This document shows positions 31,634-44,400 of a stretch of DNA of 47,622 nt, one piece after another. The DNA comes from a virus, in IMG/VR virus record IMGVR_UViG_3300020601_000020, positions 1 through 47,622 of that record; one strand, written 5' to 3'. The notes under the pieces were generated by a model. That model worked only from the letters and a program-made list of their open reading frames with translations. It was not told the DNA's origin and made no database searches. The position numbers and the translations under genes are program-made. Positions within the stretch are counted from its first letter, which is position 1; each line of letters starts with the position of its first letter.

Positions 31634-32485
31634 TTAGTTTAAGAGTGTGCCACTTGAATCATATACTGCTAATGGTCTATGCACACGCCAATCAGTAGCA
31701 TCTTTACAAGAAAGTGTGTAAGAAGTATTTGCTGGCAACGTGATTGCTGCATTAGCTGAACCACCGTTAATAGTATCCGAAGAATTTGGATACAGTTTAC
31801 AGTCAGTTGCCGTAGAGTTAAATACAGTTACCGTTCTTCCTGCTACTGCAACCGGAAGTTTGACACCTGTAGTATCTGCTGATACTGTGGTTACTACAGT
31901 AATAGTTTCAGCTATTTGAGTAGCGTCACCTTGAGAAGATCCCGCTGAACTTAGTGCGGGTGTCACACCGCTTTGCTCAAAGCCGCCTACAGTCAAATCG
32001 CCACTAGTTGTAACCGAAGTTACATCTAAATCAGTAAGATCTGCTGTGATTTGCTCCCAAGAAGTTGCACCAGTAGCAATTGCGTCAAACACATTACCCG
32101 GTCTGAGTACTACGGGAGCGTTTAATGAGCCACCATCGATTGATTCGCTTGTTGCGGGATATATTTTAATATCATTGGCAGTTGAATTATACACCGTCAC
32201 TTTAAGGCCTGCTGCTGCATCTGGGAGCTTGACTCCTTGGTTAGCTGATGCAGATTGAACTAAGTTGTAAGTCTTAGTCAGAGCAGTTGCGTCGCCTTGT
32301 ACGGTACCAGCGGCAGTTACAGATGCATTCATTCCTGCAACGAAATTGCCCGTATATGTAACGGCACCCACACTAATGTCATCAGACGCTTCATACTTAT
32401 CGGTATTTAAGTTGGTAAAGTTATTGTCTACTTCTGTGTTAGTAAGTGGACTGCCTTTACCTGCTCTTGTAGTTAAGGTTGACAT
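31634..32485 (-). CDS. Fibre-type protein with two internal repeats
   Basis: A 283-aa protein. After a 50-residue N-terminus with SPLTNTEVDNNFTNLNTDKY, a fibre head motif common in phages, two copies of a 93-residue domain follow: residues about 53-146 and 177-268. Shared marks are QGDAT, GVKLP, VTVYNSTA/VTVFNSTA, YP-x(5)-I[DN]GGS and a terminal DW/SW. The copies are joined by TSVTTSGDLTVGGFEQSGVT. It is probably a short fibre or baseplate spike. A TATAAATAG box lies inside the preceding small gene, 73 nt before the ATG. Confidence 0.82.
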   Translation of the reverse strand: MSTLTTRAGKGSPLTNTEVDNNFTNLNTDKYEASDDISVGAVTYTGNFVAGMNASVTAAGTVQGDATALTKTYNLVQSASANQGVKLPDAAAGLKVTVYNSTANDIKIYPATSESIDGGSLNAPVVLRPGNVFDAIATGATSWEQITADLTDLDVTSVTTSGDLTVGGFEQSGVTPALSSAGSSQGDATQIAETITVVTTVSADTTGVKLPVAVAGRTVTVFNSTATDCKLYPNSSDTINGGSANAAITLPANTSYTLSCKDATDWRVHRPLAVYDSSGTLLN

Positions 32486-32495
32486 TTATTTTTTC

Positions 32496-32690
32496 CTAAT
32501 TTTTCTCTATTAAAAATTTGAGTGCTTCTTTTATTGCAGTTAGTTCAGATTTCAAACTATTTATATCGGATGAAATCTCGTCTACGCGCTTAGCCTGCTT
32601 TTTTTTCATCTTATACTGTTTAAGGCCTTCGTCATCGTTACTAATAAACACACCGCCACCTTGTTGTTGATATTTATGTTCTATACTCAT
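32496..32690 (-). CDS. Small coiled-coil protein, function unknown
   Basis: A 64-aa protein starting MSIEHKYQQQGGGVFISNDD. The second half is a Lys-rich linker followed by a helix with a regular heptad pattern (ISSDINSLKSELTAIKEALK). Start ATG lies 2 nt after the stop of the giant virion gene (TAAGTATG), so translation is coupled. Its function is unknown. It resembles the 66-aa coiled-coil gene of the fibre block in size and layout but not in sequence. Confidence 0.75.
   Translation of the reverse strand: MSIEHKYQQQGGGVFISNDDEGLKQYKMKKKQAKRVDEISSDINSLKSELTAIKEALKFLIEKN
32558..32565 (-). promoter_or_regulatory. T4-type late promoter inside the small coiled-coil gene (TATAAATAG)
   Basis: Exact TATAAATA plus G on the minus strand, within coding sequence and 73 nt before the ATG at 32485. 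This matches the spacing range of other late promoters here, although its coding location could be chance. Confidence 0.6.
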
Positions 32691-32692
32691 AC

Positions 32693-35600
32693 TTATGCCT
32701 GTAATGCAATTCCTCGTAGGTTCTTAACTGCGGGAACCGAAGAAGAGTTTGAAGATTTCAATACAATCTTAATTGCAAAATCATTAAATCTAGTGTAAGT
32801 AATAGTAGATACTGCCGCTGTAGCTGTTGCACTTGTGCCACCACCTCCAGTTAATGTTATAGTAGGAGCACTTGCATATCCTCTACCAGGATCAGTTACT
32901 ATTATACCTGTGACAGCACCACCTGAAATCTGAGCAACGCCTGTTGCCTGTTTCCAAGCACCTCCACCAGAGAACGTTACAGTAGGAGCACTTGTGTATC
33001 CTGAACCACCAGCAGTAATTGTTGTACTACTTACACGCTTAATAATGTATTCTAATACATCATTGTCAGAACCACCAAGTCCTACATTATTAGATCCTCG
33101 CAACGGAAGAGTGTAGACCGTTTCTACAAACTTATTCGGAGATGATACTGCGTCAGATGATGTTGCCATCTGTACCCAATACAAATCATCTCTAAATTTC
33201 GCGTCATCTTCTGTTGCTCTGAATTTCGCGTAGACTTCAATGCTACCTTCTACCGGTATACGTTGATCTAAGTACACGCGCATATCTTCAGATTGATTCT
33301 CTTTGTTTAATTGTACAATCTTAGAGATGTACTTACAAGTAGCATCACCACTATTTCTATCATCTTCATTTGTAGAATCATTGTTAATAACATTGGCTTC
33401 TAGTTGATATGTCGCTCTTGACAAGTCAATTACCGGTGATATAAAGTTGTTTGGTGATGTAAAGATCGCCTCAGTTTTAAAAGATTTAGCTTGCCCAGTT
33501 AACCCAGTTATTTCATTTGATCTAGAGAAAACTGCATACTCTGAGGGAGTGAATGCTTCTTCTGCTCTACCAATCTTAGTTTCTACAGTACCAGCTGCCG
33601 ATGCTGCTGACCCTGTGCCGTAAAAACTGTAGTCTAATCTGCTGTTAGCAGGAGTCAAGTCTGTGAAGTTGTGGGCGATTCTATTGTATGTCTTATTGTT
33701 GATCGTGTCGATTGTTGCCTGAGAAGACCCAGTACCAACAACATCACCAACAGCAAATGACCCAGAATCAATATCTACCGTACAAGTTGTAAACTTATTC
33801 TTAAATTCAACCACACTCGCAGTGTTTGTAGTGATATTGAATGTAGCACCAGTACCACTACCATCTGTAGACGCCTGTGCAACGGCTGAACCATTTGCAG
33901 TGTAGTTTGTTCCCATCAATCCAGCTTTCACCCCGGTAATTGCACCTGAGTTTACAGTGGTAACAATCAAAGTTGCCCCTGTGCCGTTACCGAAAGAATT
34001 CAAAGTAACGACATCATCTACGACATATCCTGAACCACCGCCCGCTATCGTAACATCAAACTGGTGAATAGCATCAATGTTGCTAAAGAATCCAGTTGTG
34101 AAGTCTTTCAAAGTCCAGTAATCAAAGTCTTCGTTATTGAAGACAGCTTTCCCGCCGAGTTTACTGAAACTAGCTCTCTTTAAACTGTACTTAACATCTT
34201 CTGCTTGAATCGCGTTCCAAGTTCTATTGTTTGAAGATACAAACAAAACACCCACTGAAGAATCTCCTGCCTGTATGCGTTCTGTTGTTCCTAACTGATT
34301 CTGTCCTAATTCTGATACCCATGCTTCATATCCTGGGTCATTCGCTTGGGGCATCAACACAAAGCAATACTCTTTACCAGATCCTAAATACACTGGAGAG
34401 TCAAACGTGAACGTTGTTGCCGTTGTTGCATCTTCTGAAATGTTTACATTAGCAGCCGTCTTGAATACAGAACCGTATGGTACGATGCTGCTTCCAGGAT
34501 ATCCGTTAACGACTTCTCTTATTTGTAGAGTTATGCCATTAGTAGCAGATTTTGTCTTAAAGAAGACATCAATGCTGCTTGCAAATATACCATGTCCATT
34601 CGTAATGTTGAATGTCTGTGCGAGTGGGTCTGCGCCGGTCATACCGATATCACCAATTCCAATATTGAGTTGGAAGTCTGTCCAATCAAAAACAAAATCG
34701 TCCGGAAGCGTAAAGCCCGCATCCTCTGCTTCTGTTACCACCTCTACCGGCACCTCAGTAGTGGGCGGGTCAACGGGATCTGGAGTAACCGGGGGTTGCT
34801 CTGCTGCCGGCGCAACTGCGACTGGGGCACCGGGTATAGTTTCAAGCGATTCGTTAATCGTATTAGCCGTAGTGTTGGTAGTTTGATTGAGTGAAGCATT
34901 TAACCTTACACCTGTCGTAACCGATCCAACTACTCGCGAGGGCGGATTTGCTGCTTGAAAGCCCATTGTAATATTTGGTCTAACAGTACTCAAGTTGAGC
35001 CTGGAAGATTCAATTGTTGTATTTACAAATGAGGAATATTCAGACGCAGCAGATGATGTCACAAAACCATTTCTATTTTTAATATCATTACTGAGTACAA
35101 TTAACTTATTGCCTACGCGATATCTGTTAGGTGGTATGCGGATCTGCGCTACTATTCTACCAGTAGAATCAGACTCTACATAGCCATTTGTCCAAACACC
35201 TGCGCTTGTAACTGCACTGTAAGAGCGTCTCTTCTGTGCTGCCGTGAGACCATCAAAGAATGCTGTTGGAATCTGTCTGACTTTCGCCGCAGTTGTTCCT
35301 GTGATTCTATCGCCTTCAAGCGCACCATCAAAAAATACATAAAATCTTGTGTTAGGCATTAACCGAGTAGCTTCAACAAAGATAGTTCGCTGTCTGATAA
35401 ACTCGCTGAATGAAATGTCCCTGACTGCTGTGAATGAACCTTCTTCAAAGTCAGATAAGTTAGCGTTTGTATTTACACCAAGAATTTCCGTAAACTGCGA
35501 AATGTCTCTACTGGTAACAGTCAATTCACTGTCTATCGTTGTGGTAGTAGTATCAACATATTCGATATCTGTGGTTCGTAATACAGTGTCTGCCGTAGAC

Positions 35601-38600
35601 TGACCATCTCTCAATGTCTGTGTTTCTGCTTCAACTTCCTGTGTAACAAAAGTAGACGAGGAACTAGATGTTGAAGTATCACTCTGAGTTGTATCAGATG
35701 CGCTACCCATTGTGATAGTGGATCTAGTTACACCTGCTGTTCCTAAGTTATCAAATGCATTTACTAGCGCAGTAGCAGAACCTTTCAGTCTGATATTTAC
35801 TGGCTCAGGAGATACATCCTTATCCGAAGATGTGTCAGATGTAGGAAATACTTTCATATCGCCATTGTAATTAAATAGCAATTCACCTACGCAATTTCTT
35901 GGCTTAGATGCAGCATTGTTTTTGCTGTATTCTACTTGTGTGTATGGCAGTGTAATAAGGTTACCTGTAACTTGAACATTTGCAGATGACCCTGAATTGT
36001 ACTCCAAGTCAATGCTATGCTCTAATATAGTAGGACCACCTTCGTGTAACATATCATTGATACCAAAGTTTAAGTCGGCATCGTTTACGTTCATCAGATC
36101 GTGGTTACTAAAACTATCTACAAAGAATCCATTCTTGAATCTATCTAAGCCGTTTGCATCTGGTATATTTTTACTTGCAGTTGCAGACTCTAGGAAGTTC
36201 AATGAAGCGTAGTATTCCAATCTACCAATTCGCTTTTCAATCGCTGCAATATCTTGCATTGTAAAACGTCTGTTTTGTTTTACGTCAATTCGGCATGCTA
36301 AATCAAGTCTAGATTGTTTCTTAGCTAATGAATACGGAAGTGATGGATAAGGCGGAATGACCAAATCTGCAATCAACATGCTACCAGGATTAAAGATAGG
36401 TGCTGTTGGATTAGGAGCAGGACGCCCCTCAACGTTAGTAATGTTACCATCATCTGACATCAAAATTCTATCAACTCTTCCCTCCCAGTATTCGCCGTCA
36501 GTTGCATAAGTCTCCCTAGGCATTGGAAATTGATACCCACCGCTGACTGTTCTGATATCATTTCCAATTGCAGGGTTTTCAGTAGCTCCCCCAATGGTGC
36601 TAGAATCAGCTGCCGTGTTATCAATGTATGGTCTGAAATCGATTGCATCTCGTAGATCTACTCTTCGCTTTCCTCGCAATGTGTGCATAGGAATTTGATA
36701 TGTGTAGAACGAAGGAGTGACCGCAGTCAATTCATCTGCTGGATACGAGTCTACTACAAAGTATGTTGATTGACTTGCAGCGTAGTTGGGCTCCAAGTAG
36801 CTTAACTTAACAAGAATACTTTTGCTTGATGTGTCTAAGTTGCCAGTCTTGATCAATTGTGAGTGTGTATACAGGTTATCAGTCTGACCAGTAGTCGATT
36901 TGAATAATTCTTTGTAATCTGTTGTAGTATCATCGTATGAGCTACCAACAAAAACACCTTCAATATCGTATACGTTGCAGATACCTAAGTTCCAAGGACC
37001 TGTTGAACCACCTGCGTTTGTTGCAGTATCGATCTTCACATACTTGCTCTTATTAGCAGTAAGAGGTACTGGGGTAGTATCAGTCTGTTTTACTTTAATA
37101 TAAAACTTTGCGTCCGCAGTGTTACTTAATGTTGTGCCGATATCTAAAGCGATAGCTGTTGCAGATGTACTTGTAAAATGCGATGATTGCAAATCAAAAA
37201 TCTGACCAGCAGCATATGCTGTTCCATCAACAGTAACTGCCTCTTTAAACACCATGATGAATTCATCATCAATTTGTGTCTGAGACGGTGTCGATGAATA
37301 TGGGAACGTTTCTGTACCGCTCACACTTAGAGTAGAGGTGCCATTAGTAGCAAAAGTCACAGTAAATTCTTTCTGGAATGTGAAATTGTTGTCGTATGTG
37401 TTGATAGGGTCAACTTCAATTGTCTTCATTGCCCTTGCTGGCATTGGGAACAACATTTGATTCTGCAATTGATTGAAGATTAACGGAGAGCCACTGTTGT
37501 TGTCAAACAACACATCGCCCGCACCATTAAAGTTGCTTGTAGCTGAATCAAAGTAAACCGATTTAATGTTCGCTAAAGCACCGCCGCTCATATTGATGCT
37601 GTATAAGTACAAGCGATATACTGCTTCAGGTGCGCCTGGTGTGCCACTTTCTCTTGTGATATGTCGCACTCTAGCACTACCAATAATATTACTTGGGGCT
37701 GCAACCGCTCCATATGTGTTTGCTCTACTAGAACCTGTAGTTAACACATCGAAAGTAAGCGATGCGCCGCCGCCAGAACCCAATCTGCTGTCAGGCACAG
37801 TGATAGTTTCATCAACTATGAAGCCACTACCACCTTCAATTATTTGTACTGTAGCCGCACCAGCAGCACTGATAGTGATCAAGAATTTTGCATCAATACC
37901 ACTATTCTGTGTTGTGTATGCGCCAGGCTCAATTAAATAAGTGCCTTTTAATCTTAGAGTATCTGCGGCTGAGATTGTGTCAACAGTAAGAACACCATCA
38001 GTGTTCATGTTTGCATCTAGTGCAGCATCACCAAAATTTATCTGACTTCCTGTAGAAATGTCCCATTCACCTGCAAGGTTGTTTACGCGAATATAGTTTC
38101 CGTAAACAGTTGATGTTGTAATAGACTCTTGCAGTATGAAGTCCTTACCTTTTCTAACCTTCAAGTAAGTAGGAGCGATAAGTTCATGTGTTCTTCCGCG
38201 AACAACCGCTTTACCATCTGCAACACCTACAGCAATGTGTGAAGCTGATCCACCTCTAGCTGTTTCAAGTAAGCCGTCATTTTCAGCGGTTAGATCGTTT
38301 AAATGCTCTCTTACAGAGACTTGAAAGTTTTTGCTTGTGTAATGTCCACTTTCTAAATATGTCCTTTCTGCTAATCTGTCGCCGATCAAGTTGTAGATAG
38401 ACAAGTCATCTTCTACAACAGATGTAGATTTTTTACCGTCTACAATGCGAGAAAGACTTACAAAAGTATCCTCGATTGTATCAGTATCAGATCTGAACAC
38501 CAGTTCAGTGTAGACCTTATATCTGTCTGCACCAGGAGCACTGAAGTTGAATGTGCCAGATGCTGGATCTAACAGCGTGTTGTCATCACCTGAGTTGACG

Positions 38601-39277
38601 ATTGCTTCTTTAATTAATACACCGACAAATCCATTAACTGGGTCACCAAATTTACTAACTAGAACGTCTTGCGTTGCATGCTCAATGAACTTACCGCCGA
38701 AATATATTAGCCCAGCGTCAACCGAAAAGTGTGTAGAGTCGCCTCTGAAATGCTTTGCGCGTTCTAGGCTTTTGTTTGAATCAACGACAAAGGTATCGCC
38801 ATTTCGACCACCATCAGATGATGATACGGTAAGCACTTCACTAGCACCGAATCGCGTTTCAGTTGTAGATGAGGAACCTTCTACATATGCTAAGTACAAG
38901 GTCTTTTTCAAAGAGACATCTGTATCGTCACCAGTCAAAACTTTTTTGATTACAGCTTTTACGCCGCTTGTGCCGCCGGTAACAGTGTCGCCAATATAGT
39001 CTGCTAAAGTAGAATTTGAAACTGCAACAGAGCTATTGTCCAAATCGTCAATCTTTACGAATGGATATTTTTGCAGAACGTCTTTGCAGCCGAGTACAGG
39101 AGAACCGTCAACAAATATATGCTCACCAAAACGAGCAATTTGATTCTGTAAGATACTCTGTAGTTGAGTTAATTCTCTTGCTTGTACAGCGAATCCAGGC
39201 TTAAAAAGAATTCGGTTAAAATTCTTGGTAGCGTCAAAGTCGTCATAATATGGACCTGTGTTTAGATTCAATGCCAT
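32693..39277 (-). CDS. Giant baseplate/virion protein (DUF4815-type N-terminus)
   Basis: A 2194-aa protein. Its N-terminus ([39 protein letters not shown]) is the start of a large family of marine T4-like virion proteins I know as DUF4815. Other conserved parts are [20 protein letters not shown] with [10 protein letters not shown], and DPLAQTF plus [11 protein letters not shown] followed by [14 protein letters not shown] Pro/Val linker lies near residues 1480-1515. GSGYTSAP-like modules lie near residues 467-512, 1740-1815 and 2086-2165. By position after gp8 it may take the place of T4 gp10/gp9 and link fibres to the baseplate (inference). It is the longest gene of the window. Confidence 0.85.
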   Translation of the reverse strand: MALNLNTGPYYDDFDATKNFNRILFKPGFAVQARELTQLQSILQNQIARFGEHIFVDGSPVLGCKDVLQKYPFVKIDDLDNSSVAVSNSTLADYIGDTVTGGTSGVKAVIKKVLTGDDTDVSLKKTLYLAYVEGSSSTTETRFGASEVLTVSSSDGGRNGDTFVVDSNKSLERAKHFRGDSTHFSVDAGLIYFGGKFIEHATQDVLVSKFGDPVNGFVGVLIKEAIVNSGDDNTLLDPASGTFNFSAPGADRYKVYTELVFRSDTDTIEDTFVSLSRIVDGKKSTSVVEDDLSIYNLIGDRLAERTYLESGHYTSKNFQVSVREHLNDLTAENDGLLETARGGSASHIAVGVADGKAVVRGRTHELIAPTYLKVRKGKDFILQESITTSTVYGNYIRVNNLAGEWDISTGSQINFGDAALDANMNTDGVLTVDTISAADTLRLKGTYLIEPGAYTTQNSGIDAKFLITISAAGAATVQIIEGGSGFIVDETITVPDSRLGSGGGASLTFDVLTTGSSRANTYGAVAAPSNIIGSARVRHITRESGTPGAPEAVYRLYLYSINMSGGALANIKSVYFDSATSNFNGAGDVLFDNNSGSPLIFNQLQNQMLFPMPARAMKTIEVDPINTYDNNFTFQKEFTVTFATNGTSTLSVSGTETFPYSSTPSQTQIDDEFIMVFKEAVTVDGTAYAAGQIFDLQSSHFTSTSATAIALDIGTTLSNTADAKFYIKVKQTDTTPVPLTANKSKYVKIDTATNAGGSTGPWNLGICNVYDIEGVFVGSSYDDTTTDYKELFKSTTGQTDNLYTHSQLIKTGNLDTSSKSILVKLSYLEPNYAASQSTYFVVDSYPADELTAVTPSFYTYQIPMHTLRGKRRVDLRDAIDFRPYIDNTAADSSTIGGATENPAIGNDIRTVSGGYQFPMPRETYATDGEYWEGRVDRILMSDDGNITNVEGRPAPNPTAPIFNPGSMLIADLVIPPYPSLPYSLAKKQSRLDLACRIDVKQNRRFTMQDIAAIEKRIGRLEYYASLNFLESATASKNIPDANGLDRFKNGFFVDSFSNHDLMNVNDADLNFGINDMLHEGGPTILEHSIDLEYNSGSSANVQVTGNLITLPYTQVEYSKNNAASKPRNCVGELLFNYNGDMKVFPTSDTSSDKDVSPEPVNIRLKGSATALVNAFDNLGTAGVTRSTITMGSASDTTQSDTSTSSSSSTFVTQEVEAETQTLRDGQSTADTVLRTTDIEYVDTTTTTIDSELTVTSRDISQFTEILGVNTNANLSDFEEGSFTAVRDISFSEFIRQRTIFVEATRLMPNTRFYVFFDGALEGDRITGTTAAKVRQIPTAFFDGLTAAQKRRSYSAVTSAGVWTNGYVESDSTGRIVAQIRIPPNRYRVGNKLIVLSNDIKNRNGFVTSSAASEYSSFVNTTIESSRLNLSTVRPNITMGFQAANPPSRVVGSVTTGVRLNASLNQTTNTTANTINESLETIPGAPVAVAPAAEQPPVTPDPVDPPTTEVPVEVVTEAEDAGFTLPDDFVFDWTDFQLNIGIGDIGMTGADPLAQTFNITNGHGIFASSIDVFFKTKSATNGITLQIREVVNGYPGSSIVPYGSVFKTAANVNISEDATTATTFTFDSPVYLGSGKEYCFVLMPQANDPGYEAWVSELGQNQLGTTERIQAGDSSVGVLFVSSNNRTWNAIQAEDVKYSLKRASFSKLGGKAVFNNEDFDYWTLKDFTTGFFSNIDAIHQFDVTIAGGGSGYVVDDVVTLNSFGNGTGATLIVTTVNSGAITGVKAGLMGTNYTANGSAVAQASTDGSGTGATFNITTNTASVVEFKNKFTTCTVDIDSGSFAVGDVVGTGSSQATIDTINNKTYNRIAHNFTDLTPANSRLDYSFYGTGSAASAAGTVETKIGRAEEAFTPSEYAVFSRSNEITGLTGQAKSFKTEAIFTSPNNFISPVIDLSRATYQLEANVINNDSTNEDDRNSGDATCKYISKIVQLNKENQSEDMRVYLDQRIPVEGSIEVYAKFRATEDDAKFRDDLYWVQMATSSDAVSSPNKFVETVYTLPLRGSNNVGLGGSDNDVLEYIIKRVSSTTITAGGSGYTSAPTVTFSGGGAWKQATGVAQISGGAVTGIIVTDPGRGYASAPTITLTGGGGTSATATAAVSTITYTRFNDFAIKIVLKSSNSSSVPAVKNLRGIALQA

Positions 39278-39289
39278 TTTTTCTTCGCC

Positions 39290-40885
39290 TTAAAAATTGA
39301 ATATTACTTTTACAGTTTCGACTTGATCTGCGTCTCTAGTAATAGGTTTTCGGTTGTCAATGTACATCACATCGCCTGAGTGTACTGACATCTCTGGACT
39401 TGTCAAACTATTTATAGTCATTCCGGTAACGCCCGTATTTACGTTATTGAAAGAGCCGCCTACAGTTATACCTGGGAGAATCTCTTGTAAATATACTGTT
39501 TCGATGGTACCGTCATTATTTGTATCTAGTTTCTGAATGACCCTAAATCTACCACCACTATCAACAGTAATTATGTCATCTAGATTATACGAAGATGGAT
39601 TTGATACTGTTATAATAAAACACGGGGTGCCGGTAGACAATGTGAACAATGCATCTTCAGCATAATTTTGTATATTCTTGATCAGACCAATCTGTCTGAA
39701 TTCGTTACCAATAATGATATCATCATTCGTGCTTGTCAATGAAGTTGTAATACCTACATTGCTTGCGAATAATTCTTTGGGAGGATTTCCCCCATGACCT
39801 TCGTATGGGCCTACAATAGCTCGCAGTGTGCAGCCTGTACCACTGCCTACCGTCTGCGTTAAAGTTAAAGTAGCAAATGTATACCCCGAGCCTGGATTCG
39901 TCACGTTGACTCCTGTGACTGTTCCTGCTGCATCTACTGTAGCACTTCCAGTTGCGCCAGTGCCATCGCCGTTAATCAATACGACTACATCTCCTTGGAT
40001 GTAATCTTGACCGCCGGCAGTGACCAGTACTCTATCAAGCGTTCCGGAGACCGCAGTTGACTCTACTGCTTGTTGCAATGAAGGTGTTTCAGTAGATCCT
40101 AAAACCGCAGTAGCTGTTGCGCCTGTACCATCTGTACTTGTAATATTTACAATCGCAAACGAATACCCCGTTCCCGCTGATGTTATAGTTATCGCTGACA
40201 CCGCGTCGCCGGTAATAGTTGCAGTTGCTGTTGCTCCAGTGCCGTCACCAGTAACAACAACCGTTGCATTAGTGTAGCTAGAACCGCCGGCAGTGACTGA
40301 TATTGAATCAATTTCACCGTTAACATCAAATGCAGGATTACCTGTTCCCGCAACCTTTCTTACGGGCATAAACGCAGACGATAAAAATTTAGTTCTGTCT
40401 GCCGCGCCTATTTGATACATGAATTTCCAAACGTATCCGTCGCTCAATTCAAATATTTCTGTGCCTGTTGCTGTAGGTTCAACGGTACTAGCTGAATTGC
40501 CGTTATTATTCAGACATTTGTATACGTTGAAATCATCTGTCATCACATAGAAATTAGCGTCTGCTAAATTGGTAGCACCTGAATTCGATTGATATGCAGA
40601 TGAATAACTGTCATCATATTGATCGTACACCGTGCCTGTAACCCAATCGTATCTCTTAGTCAAAAGAACCGTATCCGCTGCCCCGATTTTTTTCACAAAA
40701 AGCATATCACGCTTATATTGCTGCATATATGCCTGTGAGTCTACCGGTGTTTCTGGCAAGGCATCGTCATCCCAGGCTTGTGCCCGGGATGCGAAAACAT
40801 AAAAATAATCGTTTACGTTATGTATATCTCTAAAAAAAGATCTAGCTAACTGTTGACGACCGGTTCTTCTAACTAAGATTGTCAT
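39290..40885 (-). CDS. gp8: Baseplate wedge protein (gp8-like) with large beta insertion
   Basis: A 531-aa protein. N-terminal blocks DYFYVFASRAQAWDDDALP, RDMLFVKKI, YDWVTGTVYDQYDDSY, NFYVMTDDFNVYKCLNNNG and LSDGYVWKFMYQI are typical of gp8 of marine T4-like phages. The C-terminus contains FRVIQKLDTNNDGTIETVYL and HSGDVMYIDNRKPITRDADQ. Residues about 187-365 are an insertion of four to five GSGY/GTGATATAT-type modules. Removing it leaves about 350 aa, near T4 gp8 (334 aa). gp8 is a wedge component of the baseplate. TAGGAG precedes the ATG. Confidence 0.88.
   Translation of the reverse strand: MTILVRRTGRQQLARSFFRDIHNVNDYFYVFASRAQAWDDDALPETPVDSQAYMQQYKRDMLFVKKIGAADTVLLTKRYDWVTGTVYDQYDDSYSSAYQSNSGATNLADANFYVMTDDFNVYKCLNNNGNSASTVEPTATGTEIFELSDGYVWKFMYQIGAADRTKFLSSAFMPVRKVAGTGNPAFDVNGEIDSISVTAGGSSYTNATVVVTGDGTGATATATITGDAVSAITITSAGTGYSFAIVNITSTDGTGATATAVLGSTETPSLQQAVESTAVSGTLDRVLVTAGGQDYIQGDVVVLINGDGTGATGSATVDAAGTVTGVNVTNPGSGYTFATLTLTQTVGSGTGCTLRAIVGPYEGHGGNPPKELFASNVGITTSLTSTNDDIIIGNEFRQIGLIKNIQNYAEDALFTLSTGTPCFIITVSNPSSYNLDDIITVDSGGRFRVIQKLDTNNDGTIETVYLQEILPGITVGGSFNNVNTGVTGMTINSLTSPEMSVHSGDVMYIDNRKPITRDADQVETVKVIFNF
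39409..39416 (-). promoter_or_regulatory. T4-type late promoter inside gp8 (TATAAATAG)
   Basis: Exact TATAAATA plus G on the minus strand, in the 3' part of gp8 and about 132 nt before the giant virion gene. The 12-bp gap between these genes offers no other promoter. Confidence 0.55.
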
Positions 40886-40896
40886 TCTAACTCCTA

Positions 40897-41352
40897 TTAG
40901 GTGTCAGAAACAGTGACAGTCCACGTGATCTTCAACGTATCATCAGCGCCTTTATTGACCACTGAAAACACTGTCCTACATAGAAGGGTGCCACCTGAAG
41001 CAGCGTTAAGTACACCCGCTTCTACAATTGCGCCAGTACCAGTACCTGCAGGAAAGTCACCAATATATTCGATGGCATTCGATGTTACAGTAGTGCTTGT
41101 GAGCGCCACTCTTGAAGCAGCAATAGCTGCACCCAAAGCAGTGTCGCCAGCAGCGGCTGCTGTATTGTCGGTGCCAACTTCCATATGAGACATAGCAGTT
41201 GCACTTGCATCTTTCATTCTAGATGCGATGTAATCTAGGCCAGTGTCAACAACAAGGTTGCTCACTACTTGCTCATCTTTGATCGTACCTTCAGGCGAGA
41301 TAAGTTGTAATTTAACTTGACCTTGCGCTCTGGTTTTTTCTAAGTTAAACAT
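40897..41352 (-). CDS. Small conserved phage structural protein
   Basis: A 151-aa protein starting MFNLEKTRAQGQVKLQLISP, then VSNLVVDTGLDYIASRM, SHMEVGTDNTAAAAGDTALG and AASRVALTSTTV. It has a Gly-rich FPAGTGTGAIVEAGVLNAAS segment and ends TLKITWTVTVSDT. This arrangement occurs in short beta-rich proteins of many tailed phages, usually near tail genes. Its exact role is unknown. It sits between the gp7-like gene and gp8. It has a perfect late promoter and GGAG before the ATG. Confidence 0.8.
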   Translation of the reverse strand: MFNLEKTRAQGQVKLQLISPEGTIKDEQVVSNLVVDTGLDYIASRMKDASATAMSHMEVGTDNTAAAAGDTALGAAIAASRVALTSTTVTSNAIEYIGDFPAGTGTGAIVEAGVLNAASGGTLLCRTVFSVVNKGADDTLKITWTVTVSDT

Positions 41353-41390
41353 TTTTGGTTGTTCTCCGTTTTCGTAAAATGTTATTTAGT

Positions 41391-41398
41391 TATTTATA
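41391..41398 (-). promoter_or_regulatory. T4-type late promoter for the 151-aa gene and gp8
   Basis: Exact TATAAATA on the minus strand in the gap after the gp7-like gene, about 38 nt before the ATG at 41352. Confidence 0.82.
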
Positions 41399-41401
41399 CA
41401 G

Positions 41402-44400
41402 TTAAAAAGTAGTAGATGATACTCCTGAGTAACTTTCTACATAGTCCTCAGCAAAATAGTCCCCAGCGTAATTTTGCATATAAATCGTTCCAGCATCAGA
41501 AACTTCATAGTTGTCTGCTTTAGTTGCTACAAAAAGCAATATTGCAGGATCTACAAAGTCTGCTGTATCAGCAAGCGGTTTGCCTACATCGAATGAATCC
41601 AATGCATCGCCAGTTGTTGGGTTCTCAGTCTTTATTAAGTTTGGCTGCAATGAAGGAGCGTCTTGTATTTCAAGCTGCTCTGCTTTAACCAAACCAATTG
41701 CAAATATAGCTGCGTCTTGTGTAAACGGATCTTCTGTTGGATTTCTAAGAATCTGTAATAGTGTATCAAAGGTTTCTGAGAAAGTTATGGATTCTGTGAT
41801 ATTGTTCTTGTTAAATGCTTTCCCAACTACTTCAGGTAAATCAACAGTTTCTGTCTTATTTAGTTCGACATCAAAATCAACATTTGTGTCGTCCATCTCA
41901 GCCGTTTCTGTCTTCACTAGTCCAGGCTCAAGAATAGCCTCATCATCCTGTGTCGCAAAAGTATCAGAGACTGGTCGAGAAAAACTCAGTATTACTAACT
42001 CTTGAGTCACCGGCGTCTCAATAGTAGGCGTGACATACAAAGCATACGCTGTCGGTCTAATATTGAAACTAAGTCCAACGTTAACATCGTGCAAGATTTG
42101 TAAATCAGAAAATGCAACCATGCCTGAAGGATTTGCAATTCTATCTAATATCTCACCCCACACACCTTTAGGCTGTGACGATTGTATCTGATATGAATAA
42201 GATTGATAGATTTTATTATCTTGTAAGCGGTTTGCGTCAGACAAAAATCCTTGTGAATTTTTAAATTGACCAGGGAACGTGTGCGCGAAGCCTGTTGTAC
42301 AAGTGATAACAGCACTTTCACCATTCCCGCTGTTGCAAGTAAAATCAAATGTCTGTCTTTGAAATAATACACCTGTTGCAATGATATCAAATGTTAACGG
42401 ATAATTGGATGTATCAATTGTACTGATTCGTATATATGCATTATTATCCACACCTGTTAGGGTGTAATCTTCAGAGAAATAATCAATAGCGTATTCACCC
42501 AATACATTGCCAGCTTCAGCTACCTTGAATACTTGACCAATTTTAAACCCACCGTCCGCAGCACCGGTATTACTTTTTAGAGCAGTTGCATTTAATACTC
42601 TAACTAAGAATGCTCTTTTGTTTTCTATTTGATCCAGAGTCTCATTTTCAAATGAAATATATGAACGATAAGGTGTAGTATCCAATACTAAAGTTGGTGC
42701 AGTATTATAACCAAGACCTTCTTCAGATATTACAATGCTTGAAATAACGTTGCTAGTAAGTCGAGTTTCAATAGTAGCGACAGTTGTTATTGTATCAGTA
42801 GGATCCGCTAGTACAATGACATCAGGATTTGCGCTGTAACCTTGACCTGCATCAGCAATTGTTACACTTTTAATTGCACCTTCTGTAATAGTAGCAACAT
42901 TAAACGTCAGTGCAGCACCGCCGCCGCCTCCCAATATAGCATCAGGAATAGTGATAGTCTCCCCTGGTGCATAGTCAATGCCAACAGTATCTACTGTAAT
43001 AGTAGCAGCACCGGATCCATTAACTACTACTGTAAATTGTGCGCCAGTTCCATTGCCCGATGTAGTAAACCCAGTATCGATATCATAACTGCCGGCAGCT
43101 CTGAGAACGTCTGCTGCACCAATTGTACCAACAGTTGCAATCTTACCACCGATGACAGCAGTTAGTTCTCCTAACACACCAGGTCCAGGTATTGCGGTAT
43201 CTGCGACTAAATCCAAGTCCAATTCATACGTTGCTGGATTAGTAAATGCAATCTTTTTAGCCTGCGTGATTGCAGTTGTAAATTTCTTTCTTACTGTTAT
43301 AGATGCGGTAGATTCGTAATAATGAATATCTACCTTTCTTGCCTGAAGATCTAGAGGATTGTAATCAGTTGCCCTCTCGTCGTTCTCCGTTACCTTAATT
43401 GCAAGTTTCTTAGACCAAATACCATCAGAAGGTCGAAGCACATACTCAGAAGGTTTAAATACTTCTACTTCTTCCCCATACATCATTCTGAAAAAAGTCT
43501 TTATGCTTTCAGATGATCCTTTAGATGTGTAAAAATCACGAATACGTTTAATCAACAAACGAGTATCAATTTCTTTACTGTCAGGGAAGTCTAGTGCATA
43601 TTGCTGCAACAATGTTTCTAAGAAATCACCATGATAATGTGATACACTAAATCGGTCTAATAATTCTTGCAATACATAATTTGGTGACTGTGACGATGCA
43701 CCTATTGCAGTAGTGACATCTGAATCTGCATCTAAGAATGAGAAATAAGTTGTAATGAAATTAGAGAATTTTGGATACTCATCTCGTATCCATTCAGGTA
43801 TCTGGTATTCTGAGATATAAGAAAAATTTTGGTGAAAGTATAATTGTGGTCTATTCAGATAAAAAATAGAAGGTGTTAATACTGCGCCTGATCCACTAGC
43901 TATAGTCGCTGCTGTGAGTATTATATCAGCCGCTGATCCATCACCACCAACAGAAGTGTCTGCGATTGTGATCGTGTCGCCTTCTGCGTATCCTGTTCCC
44001 GCAGCAGTGACAGTTGCACCAGTAACTTGACCACTAGCATTTACTACTATTCTAAACTGCGCACCGGTACCTATTCCTGAAGAGCTTACTTGGCCAACAT
44101 TATTAAAAGTTCCCGTGCCTCTGTTAGAATCATCTTGTGCTGTAAACGAGACAGTAGATAGTATGCCTACAAGTTTTACTGTGGGTGTAACATCATACCC
44201 ATCACCTGCTTCAGTTATGGTTACTACTTCTACTGCACCGTTTGAAATAGCAACCGTTGCCACTGCCTGGACTTTATCTTGCCCTGTATTACTAGCTGTT
44301 GGCGCGCTTATAAAAATACTGGGTGGATTAACACTGCTATAATTACTTCCCGCAGAAGTGATTACTATGGATTCAATATACTGCTTAAAGTTTGGTCCTG

